A stretch of 64,000 nucleotides of DNA from Thysanoteuthis rhombus (GCA_963457665.1 OY735212.1:52848338-52912337); one strand, 5' to 3'; counted from the stretch's first letter, positions 12,932 through 24,919 are shown. Notes: a model not told the origin generated them from the letters alone. Made by a program: numbers and translations.

Positions 12932-13672
12932 CAAACAACATACTCCACTTACGATTAAAAAAAATTGATTTTGCATCCATTACAAAATATAGGCGTTAAG
13001 TTCTGATACGTCTGTCTTTGTGATCAATGAAACAAAGAAGTAATTGAAAAGAGAAGTGGGTGGATTCTGTAGATTTTGCTTTCTTTTATCCCGCAATAGA
13101 AATATAAATATTCTAATACAAAAACAAACGCAAATGCAATTGAAGATCACTTTCTCTAAAACCATCACCATCAAATGCAGGGGCCACCACCAGAACAAAA
13201 TATACAAATCAACACCACCGTATTGGCATTCCTTTTCTAATAGGCAACCACGATCAGTACGATAAAATCAAAACCATGCGCATGCGTAGACGCACGCTCT
13301 CATTCCACGATGGAAAAGTTATAGGATTGGACAGAAATAAAGCAAGTTCATCCATGTCTGCCAGTCGTAAGCCAACCATTTTTCATGCAAAGGACAAGTC
13401 CCTTAATTCGCAGGAAAGATTTCAGTTTTCGTGAATTTTGTTCTAACGAGAGAGGATTTAAAAAATTGCGAAAAAATTGATAAGAGGAGAAAATCGTCAG
13501 TGAAGCGGATTGAAAACAAACGAAATTATTTAAATCAAGATCATGGATTAAGATGTTACAAGGATTTATTTCTCGCCAGATTTTTTGTTCATTATCATCG
13601 CAAGATAGATAATAGGATACCTGATTCAGATGTATTGATTTGACTGAAGTAAGTCAGGTACAAGGTTACCTA

Positions 13673-13732
13673 GTGGGATTTGAACTCGGTTTGACGATTC
13701 CACTTTCTGTTTTGTTAATCGCTAAGCCAACT
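13673..13732 (-). repeat. tRNA-derived SINE head
   Basis: On the minus strand the sequence holds an A-box-like TGGCTTAGCGATTA and, about 30 nt later, a B-box-like GAGTTCAAATCCCAC. These are the two internal RNA polymerase III promoter elements of tRNA genes. The rest does not form a tRNA cloverleaf, so a tRNA-derived SINE copy is the best reading. The sequence after the B box (CACTAGGTAACC) resembles the copy near 33.3 kb. Confidence 0.55.
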
Positions 13733-14119
13733 CCAGACTCAAGTTTATTAATCGAGTACACACATCAAACTATGTAAGTGTAAATGAATTAATTAGTGGA
13801 AAAAGTTTTCAATGATTAAAATGTAGGTTCTATCAATACGTGTTACAAATAATGATACTCATGAATAACACTCCTCAATGGAGTATGAAAAGCCGATGAT
13901 GAACAACGAAGTATCGATTCCGGTTGTCAGCTTAGTGATCCTTGCAAGTCTCAAGTCTGCTGGAGACCAGGACTCATATTTCCTACCAGTTTTTATGACC
14001 AGGATGCAAGTCCACTGAAGAGATATCTCCACCCTAATCACATAACTCAGAGTGTTCTCAATTAGCTGCTGAGTGCAAAGGGAAAATCGTCTGAATGAAG
14101 AGTTTTCCTCACTCTACGC

Positions 14120-14184
14120 TCGATCGTTCGAACACGGGACCTTCTGATTGTGAGTTAGACGAATTAATCATTAGACAATCCGAC
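14120..14184 (-). repeat. tRNA-like SINE fragment
   Basis: On the minus strand the copy reads GATTGTCTAATGATTAATTC, then AGAAGGTCCCGTGTTCGAAC. This recalls the A box, the post-anticodon AGAAGGTC and the T-arm GTTCGAAC of a tRNA. The acceptor ends do not pair, so it is a relic and not a functional tRNA gene. Confidence 0.5.
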
Positions 14185-14408
14185 ATTTGATGGGCGAATT
14201 AACATATCTATTTACAGTTATTGAGTTATTACTGTCCACACTTATCAGCAATAAAAAAATAAAAAGCAGAATCAAGAAAAAAAAATGCATCGAGAAAAAT
14301 CGAGCAAGAAACAAATTTCGTTTACTTTGTTTTCGTTTTTCTTTTTCACTTTCTTCATTTTCAGAAATTCTTTTATTTCAAAAATCTTTTTACGGTGCTG
14401 GTAGCTAG

Positions 14409-14505
14409 TTAGCTACATAGATAGATAGATGGATCGATAGATAGATAGATAGAGTAAGAGAGAGATAGAGAGAAAGAGATTTATAGTGATGAAAAGGATT
14501 AGATG

Positions 14506-14567
<62 letters not shown>

Positions 14568-14613
14568 GTTAGAGAGAGATAGAGAGAAAGAGATTTATAG
14601 TGATGAAAAGGAT

Positions 14614-14679
<66 letters not shown>

Positions 14680-14680
14680 T
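14409..14680. repeat. GATA microsatellite interleaved with a duplicated spacer
   Basis: Three GATA tracts are separated by two nearly identical spacers of about 50 bp (14,452-14,502 and 14,565-14,618) that share AGAGAAAGAGATTTATAGTG and GATGAAAAGGATTAGAT. The unit GATA-tract plus spacer has therefore duplicated as a block. Confidence 0.9.
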
Positions 14681-15381
14681 CTGGAAGGACTGGAGTAAAA
14701 AAAGACTGAAACAGAGATAGAGAGGTAGACGGATATTTATATATTGGAACGCATACTCAAAATCGTCCACTTGTTAGTAAAGCAATGGATTTCTTGGGGG
14801 AAAGCAGACAATGGGGGATTCAAACCAAGACACAGAACAGAGGTAGGTTGATTAAGAAGCAGGGGAATTGCAAAGGTAGCTACAAAATTATTTGATACAT
14901 AAGATGCAATGTTACGTCTAATACAAAGGTGTGTCATGCACACTGAAAAATGTAGGAATTGGTTCTAGCAGGAAGTTGGCATTCAGAATTAAGATACAAA
15001 TGAATGTCTAAAGAGTTAAAACCAAACTTACGAAACCCGTACGCATATACATAAGACATAAATTCATAAATGAATATTGCATACTCGCACAGAAAGAAAA
15101 TATACATGTGTAAATATCAGATATACAAGTGAGAGGTGTCTTTGTGAAAAAGTACCTAAACATGGTTGCAGCCCAACCAAGTTTGTCATGCCTACTCAAT
15201 GGACCTGGATGGTGGAGTAAATCTTACAGTGAAGAATACATAGCCTTTCAGGTCAAAAGTGAAGGAGACTTCTTCCTAAATGCAAAAAGCTCTGAGAAAA
15301 AAGCATTCTCAAGACGTTTTAAGGGGGGGGCTCTATTTATTATGTAACTCTAATGCAAAAATGGACCCATATTTTCCATAC

Positions 15382-15382
15382 A

Positions 15383-15481
<99 letters not shown>

Positions 15482-15621
15482 CATAAATATATGTGTGTGT
15501 GTGTGTATATATATGTGTGTGTGTGTGTGTGTAAATATATATATATGTGTGTAAATATATATATATATATATATTTATACATATATGTATATATATATGT
15601 GTGTGTACATGTATATATGTG

Positions 15622-15669
<48 letters not shown>

Positions 15670-15670
15670 C
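15382..15670. repeat. long TG/TA compound microsatellite
   Basis: About 290 bp of alternating TG and TA blocks. The frames through it give only Tyr-Ile and Cys-Val repeats and are not genes. Confidence 0.95.
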
Positions 15671-16187
15671 CCTGTGAGTTTGCACCTCACCGAGTGACTT
15701 AGAACTGTAATTGTCTGCCAGACCAAGCTGCGCTTAGTGAATAACTAATCACGCCTCTACCCACCTGCCTTATAAGCTACCTCATTATCTACCTACCAAG
15801 CTAACTAGCAATACCCTTTCTCTCTGTGTCTCTCTCTCAGAATTCCAGCAACATCGCCTACAAGCACATAACTTAAATAGGAAATATCTATGAAGCATCT
15901 AGCTAGAGCCTTTCTCAAACAGGCACGTCCTGTGTAACAAGATCCACACCTATTTTGAGCGTCGATCTCCCCTCCTCAGTGAAGATCTATGCCTTCTTGG
16001 CAAGTCTTGAGGAATGGTAGCAACATAAAGGAACTGCGAGCAATAGCAAGGAATGAAGTGCTGGCAGCCAAACCTAAATTTAGAACCCCTACGCACTGAA
16101 ACCATGGAAAAAAAGCAGTTCTTTAACAAGTCAATTACACTCCTTTCCTGGTTCTAAAAACTCAGAAAATGACTCTCTACCAACATT

Positions 16188-16191
<4 letters not shown>

Positions 16192-16238
<47 letters not shown>
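16192..16238. repeat. (GATA)n microsatellite
   Basis: A GATA tract of about 47 bp. Confidence 0.95.
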
Positions 16239-17063
16239 GTAAATATCTATCAATCTGTCTCTACACACGAAACTTATTTCGGTTATCCTTGTACATCAGG
16301 CACAAAGATTTGTATAAATATCGAAAAAAGTTACCTCCTTTTACGGTCAAAGATGGTTGAAAGTGGATAAGTTTTTTTTATCCATTTCCAGCTAACTTTA
16401 TTGCTAAAAATATGAAGTACGCTCGAGAAATCATATGATGTCTCTTGAAATGCAGGAATGTTTGATTGTTCCATTTTGTGCGTACTCAACATTTTAGCCA
16501 TTAAGTTAGCTGGAAATGAAAAATGAAAAAAAAATCAATCACTGTCATTCATTTTTAGCCATAAGGGAGGCAACGTTTTCCCAATATCCATACGTCTTTT
16601 TAGTGCCTGATTTATACGGATTACATTCATTTCCAAGAATGGCTTTCGAGTCTTCAGGTTTGGAAAATCTCAGTCATCATTGCATATTTAAAAATGATTC
16701 CGAGAGATGAAAGATGAAACCGAGCTCTCACGAACGTTTTTTTTTTCCACATGAACATTCTTGAGAACTTATCTACAAATTTTTAAATTCTTTAACTATC
16801 CCTGCTGGAAAATTTCCAAAGATCCCCCCGTCACCAGCACACCCATACACCTATTAAAACTCTAGGAATCTGGATTTCTAAACAAACAAAAAACTAACAC
16901 GGTTTACAGATGCTAATTTGTGATCATGCATCAATTAAATTACCTTTTGTGCAATAAAACGAGAGAGAGAGGGAGAGAGAGGGGGAAGGATCACATATAT
17001 ACATATATGATACTAAATTCGTCTACGAAGGGCTACACTTACACACATATATACTGTAACTGT

Positions 17064-17068
<5 letters not shown>

Positions 17069-17127
<59 letters not shown>
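17069..17127. repeat. (TA)n microsatellite
   Basis: An uninterrupted TA tract. Confidence 0.95.
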
Positions 17128-17129
<2 letters not shown>

Positions 17130-17865
17130 TTCATTTATAAGAAAAATTTTCCCACAATTTTTGTTTAAATGTTATCAATCTTTTAAGGCTGATGGAAGAT
17201 GATATTTTCAAACAAAAGCAAACATTCTTCAAAATCTCTACCCCGTCTGCCACAATCCAAACCATTTCAAAACAGCACAATGAGATTCTCATTGATGAGA
17301 ATATTGAGTGTCAGACCATGGAACTTGAAGGAGGCAGAGTCTGAAGAAAAATCAATTTTTCCAAGACATTTCCAGAATTACTTCGATTTCTATCATTCAA
17401 CTAATTCACCTATATAGATAGGTGGTATTCATAACCCTGAAAGATTATCAGTATTGGTAAAAGTTTCTCTGAAATCAGGTAAAATATGACACTGAATCAA
17501 AGGGTTTGTAAATTGAATTCTCAAGAGTTCTTCCATTGGGGAGACAAGAAAGAAAGATGTTCCCGCTTTTGATTTGGAAAATCATGAAGGTTCTTGATTT
17601 TCATAGTTAATCATTTTTGAGGCGATCGTGAAGATGTAATAATTCACAACTTGACCGAAACTAATTTGGACCGGGGCTAAAGAAGACTACACAGAAGATC
17701 AGATGAAGTGGATAGACTGGGGACTGTCTATAATACCACAGCAGGGGTAGGGCCAACAAGGATGCAGAGAAAGATGCTGGAGAATTGTTGTCACTCAAAT
17801 TCAAATGAAAACCATCAGATATATGATGTAAACACACGAATGCGTCAAAAATAAAAATAATAATT

Positions 17866-17897
<32 letters not shown>

Positions 17898-17911
17898 TAT
17901 TACTATCATTT

Positions 17912-17945
<34 letters not shown>

Positions 17946-17947
17946 CA
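17866..17947. repeat. (CAT)n(TAG)n trinucleotide repeats
   Basis: A CAT run and a TAG run lie side by side, separated by about 20 bp. Confidence 0.95.
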
Positions 17948-18939
17948 GAAGTAATAGTAGAATTGAAACTAAACGACAGCATTGTCAAAATCTAACCACC
18001 AGATATTACTGATGCGAATCCTCAACGTGTATTGAGATAACTTGAGATGAATCACGATTTTTTTTTCTTTCGCCTATTCATTATTTTGACTGAAATTTGA
18101 ATAATTCGTGAGTATAGGACAAATAGTTCATCTGAATAGGAAATTTTGACAACTTATAGTCATTTTGTCGTTTTTATCAATCCGGGGGTTCGAGCACTTG
18201 AAAAAAAACTAGACTTAGAATAACGTGATTGTTTAGATAACACACTTTGTCCAGACTCAAGATATTTTAAATGAGCCGACTTGAATAATTCCTTTTCGAA
18301 TGAATTTCCTTATGAAAAGGATGTATTGTGAGAAAAATGTATAATAATACTTTTCAGTCCATTTTCAGTCAAAATAATGAAAAATCGGCGAAGACGAAAA
18401 AAGGCGTGATTTTCATTAGTAATTTTATAACACTCTAGAACCGGATGTACACAGATGATAGACTCTACACATGAGGGAAGGGGGGATGACTCATCAGCAT
18501 CGAAGATAGTGCTTAAACGGCTAAAATAGGATTTACAAAAAAATGAAAACTGTTGATAAAGGATGACAGATAGTAACAGTGAGGAATGCATCAAGGGAGA
18601 AAGAATGAGAAAAGAAAATTCTCCACGGAGAATTTCAAAGACAGATAAAAACTATCCCAGATCATCAAGTAAGAAGATCAGAAATGAGATAAAAGATAAA
18701 CTAGATAAAATATTTCATAAGCAAATTTTTTTTCCAACTAATACAGAGAAAATTCTGATTATGATAACGAGAAAAATTGATTAAAATGTATCTGCAATAA
18801 ACCAAGTTAAATTCTCAAAGATTGATTTTGTAAGTATTATTAATGCAAATAGATTAATTGTGAAACTGATAGCCTTATATCAAAACTATACTGCAGTAAA
18901 ATCATGATTAGTCATTAATATAATTAAAATTATGGCAAT

Positions 18940-21598
18940 AATTGAGGCATGACTATGGCTACGCAGAAAACACCTTAAAAGGGAAATGGAATCTCCTGTC
19001 ATTGCAGTCCATAACTAATGCATCGAGATTAATTGTTTCAATAAAAAAATAGTCAAAACGTAAACGAATAGCAAACGTCGTCTTCGTGTACCAAAAGATA
19101 AAACTGTGAACTACATTATCAAATGGCTCAAAACAATTTAAAAAAAAATAGGCACGACGGAGATGCACTGGGAATAGTGCAAACGATTTAGATTTGACTA
19201 TGTAAACAAATGATATCAGTACAAACTAGAAACCGTGCTAGAAAAAATGGAAAGAGTAAAATACTCTGGAACGTCAAGTTCCAGACCGACCATCCCATCC
19301 GACCAAGAAGACTGAATCTGATTGTTTTAAGCAAGAAAGGACAGAATCATCCAGACTGCAGATGAGTGACTGTGTCTGTAGATCACTGAAAATTCAAGGC
19401 CATGAAAATAGTGGCTCTTTAAACTGTAACCCTAACATAAGACTCGAGAATATATGAATCAGAAATTAGTATAACTGAGGTCCTCGAAAATACTGAGAAT
19501 GGTACTTGAGATTCAAAAAACTTTCCGTCACTCAGAGCTCAGTGATAAGCCCCAATATAAGAACATGTAAATGCGTGAAATAATAAAAGTAATAATGATA
19601 AATGCTATAACATGAATATGGTTACGCAGAGGGCAACTGATGGGGAAACTTGGAACTAGTGCATCAAAACGAACCATATCACGTCTAAAACAAACAAAAA
19701 ACATTAGAATAATCGACGTCAAAGGGTAACAATTTATCACAGAAAAATAGCTTAGATAAGGCGCACAAAAATTGATATGATTGGATTGGAACAGTGATCC
19801 GCTTGGAATAGTGCTAACTGCTGAAATTCGACAATGCAAACCATTCTTATATAAACAACCCAGAAACTCTTCAAGAGAATAGAAAAAGTAAAATTCTGTA
19901 AGTTTTTGAAATTCAAAAGGATCCCGAAATTCTGGTCGGAAGACCAAATGTAAACAAACAATAGAAGATCTCACCGATAGTGAATGTCGCTGTTCTAGCA
20001 GACCACCAAATAGAAAAAGAATGAAACTTAGAAAAATGTCACCGTCTTGTCAGGGAAGTGAAGAGATTGTCAAACCAGAAGGTAACAATTGTACAAATCA
20101 TTAGCGGCACACTTGAACATTTTTGAAGGGCCTTGTAAAAAGAATCGGAAATCCGAAGAAATATTAAAACTACCCGGACAGCAGCATCATTAAAATCAGC
20201 TAAAACACTGATGAATGCTGGAGTATTGAGGAGACAAGTGGTCACTCGATCTTCGACGATAGCCACCAGATTCCACTGGTGTGAAATCTAAACGTGTACA
20301 GAATGATAAATGGCTTGAACGACTTGGCTGGGCTTTGCAGACGAAGATTTTGGCAGGGTTTTCCACGATTGTAAGATCCACATGAACGCAAAGTAACCCT
20401 CCAGCTAGTGCAATCAAGTTGCAAGGTGGAGTGCGACAAGCACAGGGTCGACCCCACTTTTCAAGCCCAGAGTTAGCATCTGAGGTGGCATGATTAAGAG
20501 TCGGGCCTCTAGGACGTGGGTTTGACAGAAGTTTTCTTCATCTAAATACTCGACTCAATTATAAAGGAGACATTTTGAGAAGAGATTTATACATAAATAA
20601 GTGAATAATTATATAAATACGTGAATGTCCTTATCATGATAGAGGGAATTAAGTTAATTCTCCCTGTCAGACTTTTAAGTTCTGATATTTTTGCTTGCCT
20701 AACGAGTCTAACGTTTCAAGGGTCCACTTCAAAATAATTAATATGTCTTCTACATTCAATATCAATCACAATGAAATGCTAATTAATATTTTTTTTTCTG
20801 TTACACTTGAAATTAATTTCCCAAATTACTTCAAGTTACGTGTTTCGTCTCGATCAGTTGTGGTTCGAAAAGATATTTGAAACATTTGAAAATGTTCTTT
20901 GATAATGAAATTTCAGCGAACTCATACCTACCGGGGCGGGGGCGGGGGCAGAGTAAAAACGCGTGGATGAGATTTTAGCTTTTATAAAGAACAATGAAAA
21001 TATGCTAAGAAAATGGATTGATTACAATTAGTACAAAAAATAATCAACAAAATAGTACTTAGTAATCAAATATAAAATTTAACTTCAGAAGAAAAAAATC
21101 CTGATCGCTGAAATCCTAGCAACAATTACAGGTAGCTGCTGTATACGTGCAAAATGCATTAATAACAATAATAATATGGACCATGACGGTGACGATAGTG
21201 CTAACAGTGGTCGGAGCCCTGCCAACGGTTCCCAAGAACCTGGGGGAAAGCTGGAAGAAAAAGGAATCTTAGGAAGAACTGAGACTATCCAAACGACAGC
21301 ACTACTGAAATCAGCCTGAATACTGAAAAGGGTCCTGGAATATCACAGTGACATGCTGTTACTTGACCTCCAAAGAGAACCACCAGCCACCGCTGATGCG
21401 CTCAAACAATGAAGATTAAAAAAATTATTATTCGGAGCCTTCGGAACATTCTCGAAGAGCCTAGCAAACAGGTTAGGGAACGGAAAATCCCGAGACTACC
21501 CAGGCTACGAGAGCACTACTGGAACCAACCAGAATACTGCGGAGAGTCCTGGAGTATTGAAGAGGTTTGCCGTCACTTGACCTCACCACTAGTGCGTA
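18940..21598 (+). mobile_element. cluster of decayed LINE C-terminal / 3'-end copies
   Basis: Several diverged copies of one sequence follow each other. Conceptual plus-strand translations keep the pattern of a LINE polyprotein C-terminus, for example TTALLKSA-x-ILKRVLE at about 21,294-21,345 and the related RALLEPTRILRRVLEY at about 21,510-21,560. Similar pieces occur near 19,440-19,550 and 20,165-20,260, and an upstream piece (QIISGTLEHF at about 20,090) precedes one of them. All are broken by stops and frameshifts. The last copy ends in an AAT-rich tail (21,599-21,692), as expected for a non-LTR 3' end. The clade is uncertain. A further copy is at 40,300-40,440. Confidence 0.5.
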
Positions 21599-21622
21599 AG
21601 AAATAACAATAATAACAATAAC

Positions 21623-21660
<38 letters not shown>

Positions 21661-21692
21661 TAATAATAATAACAATAATAATAATAATAATG
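21599..21692. repeat. (AAT)n tract, probable LINE tail
   Basis: AAT/AAC trinucleotide repeats directly after the last LINE C-terminal copy. Such tails are typical 3' ends of several non-LTR clades. Confidence 0.8.
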
Positions 21693-21896
21693 ATGATGAG
21701 GAGGAGGATGATAATAATGCGAACAATCAAAAGAATTCTGTAACAACGTATCAATTTCTTGAAAAAAAAATATGGCAGTGTCTACTCTCAATATTTCTAT
21801 TGAGGTTAGTACGCAACGGAATTTATCTGAGGAAAAAGGTATCTCTTATGTATCTGCAGTACTAGTCGCATCTACAGAATTGCAAGTACAACGCAA

Positions 21897-22015
21897 ATAG
21901 TAGTAGTAGTGGTAGTAGAGGTAGTAGTAAGGGTAGTAGTAGTAATGCCAAGAGTAGAAGAGGTGGTGGAAGTAGTAGTAGTAGTAATAGCAGTAGTAAT
22001 AGTAGTAGTGGGTAT
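21897..22015. repeat. imperfect (TAG)n repeat
   Basis: TAG/GTAGTAG repeats with interruptions, ending just after the stop codon of the lysine-rich minus-strand ORF. Confidence 0.9.
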
Positions 22016-22085
22016 TGGACTAGCCATGCAGAATTAGTGGAGAGGGGCTAGCTGAATTATTATTAATAGATGCATCACATCCTAC

Positions 22086-22682
22086 CCTTTTCAGCGACAC
22101 TTGAAGGACATTTTGAAGCTCTGTGCCTATGATTGCGAATTTAATCATGGTATTCGAATTTACTCCGAACTGTGGACACGGAATGTAGATTCCACTCCCC
22201 CCAGCGCCCATCATACGGGCCGGCCGCCGGGGTCTGTTTGAGGCTGTCTGCTGGTTTTCCGAACCTCCTTCCTTGTCGGAGAGCTCCAAATCGGAAAACA
22301 AGGGGTCATTGTTGTAAATGACTTTATCGTATTCGTCCATGTGGACATTTGAGGTAGAGTTTCCCCCTTCGGGTTCGGGTCGACGGCTACTGGACTTTTT
22401 CGATTTATGTTCTTTTTCGTCTCCATCTTTGTGTCTGGAACTCTTCTTTTTTTTCTTTTCTTTCTTGCCGTCCTTTTCCTTTCCGTCTTTGTCTTTGTCT
22501 TTCTTCTTTTTCTTTTTCTTCTTCTCGTCCTTGGCCGGTGACAGTCCACTGTCACCCTCCTGCGAAGCCATAGGTGACACAGTCAACCCACCGTCGGAGT
22601 CTTGGGTACATTGAGACTCCTGAGACAGGTGCATGGAGTCAGTCGGGTAGATATCCTGATCGGCTGGACTTTTGTCCACCAT
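22086..22682 (-). CDS. lysine-rich exon-sized ORF; candidate tropomyosin N-terminal extension exon
   Basis: An ORF opens at ATG 22,682 in a strong initiation context (ACAATGG) and stays open to a stop at 22,020. I recognise no family. Residues 1-50 are polar and acidic (Ser/Asp/Gln); 51-100 are Lys/Asp/Glu-rich with long lysine runs and RHK/SSSRR, like nuclear localisation or RNA-binding tails; 115-140 are acidic (YNNDPLFSDLELSDKEGG); 150-173 are basic then Gly-rich (RPRRPARMMGAGGSGIYIPC). Candidate donors are GTAGGA after residue 199 (exon end 22,086) and GTAAAT after residue 173 (exon end 22,164). Both are phase 0, matching tropomyosin exons 1a, 2 and 1b. Upstream the frame is open to 22,742, where TTTTAG could be an acceptor. 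It lies on the tropomyosin strand between exon 2 and exon 1b. Alternatives are an independent nested gene or a symmetric cassette exon. Confidence 0.55.
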
Positions 22683-22742
22683 TGTGATTCCGGTGAAGGC
22701 CTGTTGAGTCTCAGCTAGGACGAATCCGCTTACATTTTGGCC
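22683..22742 (-). other. open upstream segment with possible splice acceptor and start-stop uORF
   Basis: Between TTTTAG (AG at 22,744-22,743) and the ATG at 22,682 the frame is open for 20 codons starting with GQNVSGF and in phase 0. This could be coding sequence of an internal exon or 5' UTR. In another frame an ATG is followed at once by TAA (22,735-22,730), a minimal start-stop uORF. Confidence 0.4.
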
Positions 22743-23377
22743 CTAAAATCAAACCACACTGGGAAAGGAGTTATTATTGCCTTTTCTGTTGATTTTGGAA
22801 AGGTTAAGTAGTAGTCAAACTCTGTTGTTCAACAAGTTATAAGTAACGTAGAGGGAGAAGTAAAAAAGTTTTATAACTTGTCGTAGTGGTAATGTTGTTA
22901 TACTCAAAGCCTCGTTTATGAGTTTTTGCTTTCTTTTTTTTTGTGTGTGAATTTTCGTTGTTTTTGTTGTTTTCTTTATATATTCATATATTCCGTTTTT
23001 TTTTTTTTTCGCTTTCTTTTTATCTTTTTATGGTAAAATATCTATTCGCACCTTTTCTATGATCTGTCTCTCTTTCTCTTGTTTTTTTACTATTCTTTTA
23101 GAAGTCAATCAACTTTTTTTCGATTTCTCAGCTTGTAAAAAACAATACGAAAAACGTTAAGTCCAAAAAAAGAACAAAAGTGTGTAGTTGAAAAAATGTT
23201 TTTTTTAAAGAAGGTAAAAACAATTAAAAATAATAATAATAATAAATAAATAAATAATGTCTATGCGTGAGAGAAAGAGAGAAAGAAAGAGAAAAGGAGA
23301 GAAACGTGGAGGGGCGCCCAGCGCTACCAGCAAAGCCTCGTTCCCGTATCCTCACGGCTTTTTTCGTTCGCTGGCAA

Positions 23378-23418
23378 CATTCCACACGTAGCATTCCATA
23401 TATGGTGCGATGACGTCA
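23378..23418. promoter_or_regulatory. composite MCAT / CArG / CRE regulatory module
   Basis: Within 41 bp the plus strand has CATTCC (23,378-23,383, MCAT/TEAD site), a second CATTCC (23,392-23,397), a perfect CArG box CCATATATGG (23,396-23,405) overlapping it by two bases, and a palindromic CRE TGACGTCA (23,411-23,418). The surrounding 23,300-23,450 is more GC-rich than the intron. Such clustering is typical of muscle or cytoskeletal enhancers or promoters. It lies about 700 bp upstream of the lysine-rich ORF on the minus strand, so it could drive that exon or act as an intronic enhancer. Confidence 0.6.
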
Positions 23419-24778
23419 TCCCCCCAACAGTGAATCATGTGGCCCCACCCGTCTTTACTTACCTACCTATCTATACGATATGGTCGCTGCAATTTTATTT
23501 ACTTGCCTTACAAGGCGAGGTAGGAGTTAGGGGAAGAAAAAACCGTGCGGGGTAGGAAAGTTTTCGAACAAATGGAGAAAATTAAAAATGGAGGAAACTT
23601 TTCCAAAAAAAGATCTCTTCAAGAAACCATTAAAGTTCATTCGAAAATACGACGTGATTCTTTCTTCCAGACACAGAAACATAGGAATACTTCTCAAAAT
23701 ATGAACTTTTTTGTTCTGTCAGAACTTAGTTGTTACGAATTTTTTTTCTTTCCCAAAATCGAAACTTTCAAACTTTTACCTTGGGCTGTAGAGAAAAATA
23801 TCGTCTGCTGATATTTTTGACTAAATAAGTAGAATTGATGAAAGAGATAATCATAACGAAAAAGAAAAAACTTCTTGTTAGAAAATGTCAGGAATAAAGT
23901 GAGTCTTTGTGCCTCGTACACCACACACTGTGAGTGTTCAGTTTTCTTTATTTTTTCTTTTTTTTTTTTATTTCTGTTAGATAAGTTAAAAGAGAGAGAA
24001 AATAGTTTACGAAATACTATCAGGAAGGAGAAAGAGGGAGGGGTAATAGTTTCTTCTTTCCATAAGGTGAAAGTGAAATTGTTCGACTGAGAAGAAACTG
24101 CGTCTATCTTTCTAAGAAAGATGGGTAAGAGGGAGAGAAAGAGAAAGAGACGTGCCAGATTGGCGAGGGGGGGGGCTAGAGCCATCTTTCTATTTGGTTA
24201 ACTGAAACCATAAGAGAGTAGTGGGTGGAGGCTGGTCGCATAAAAAAAGAGAGAAAAAAGACGTATAGTGATACACAGAGAGGGTGGCAATTTTCTCACT
24301 CTGTGAGAAGAAAAAGAGAAAGAAACTTTTACGAATGGGAGTGACTTACCAAAGAGAAAAGGGGAATAGTTTGAAAGATAAGAGTGATATCGTTCCGCTT
24401 ATTTTATTTGGTAAAGTGGCCAAAATGCCAGGGAATGGGGATGGGTGGGCAGCGAATAAGTTCAGTGATAGAGAAGGGAGAACATATGAAAAAGAGAGAG
24501 AGACTGGGAGCAGCAAAAAAAAAACAACTTGAAAATAGTACTGAAGTAAGAGAGAGAATCAGGGGAAGATTCCAATCGTTGCTGAAGATTTTATTATTAT
24601 CATTATTATTTATTAATATCATTTTAGAAGAGAAAGGGGTGACAAAATGATAAGTTTTGTTAACGTTGTTATTGTTATTCAAGTACAAAGTCTAGCAGAT
24701 ATGAACTACTCAAGTGGTAATAAATAAATATACGGCTATGTGTTTGTTATTCTTTATTCAATACATAGGTATGCTTTC

Positions 24779-24782
<4 letters not shown>

Positions 24783-24825
<43 letters not shown>

Positions 24826-24919
24826 TGTGAGTGCGCGTGTGGTTGGTTGGTGCTGGTGGGTTCACATCTCACTTTCCATTCCTTATCTCTTTCTCCACCC
24901 CCTCTCTTTCTCTCTTTCG

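Larger units (their letters stand above)
4611..13650. other. intronic stretch, microsatellites only
   Basis: This is AT-rich DNA inside the tropomyosin locus. I see no exon with coding character. Contents recognised: a TTTG-rich run near 6,890-6,940, a GA-rich patch at 7,912-7,980, microsatellites at 7,511, 8,850, 9,599, 10,016 and 12,892, and a partial copy of the palindromic-element arm near 9,890-9,985. The remainder looks unremarkable. Confidence 0.5.

Noticed and set aside
15340..15726. 128-codon frame of Tyr-Ile-Thr-His repeats (and the similar frames at 9.5, 10.0, 39.6, 41.4, 43.0 and 59.6 kb)
   Set aside because: Translation of TA/TG microsatellites; no non-repetitive coding character.
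22211..22614. Overlapping frames inside the lysine-rich ORF on both strands
   Set aside because: Shadows of the minus-strand frame at 22,086-22,682, which has the good start context and phase-0 splice sites.
23457..23463. Perfect minus-strand splice donor GTAAGT after TAG
   Set aside because: No supported exon precedes it, and the CArG/CRE module would then lie inside an intron. Kept only as a possible non-coding first exon.
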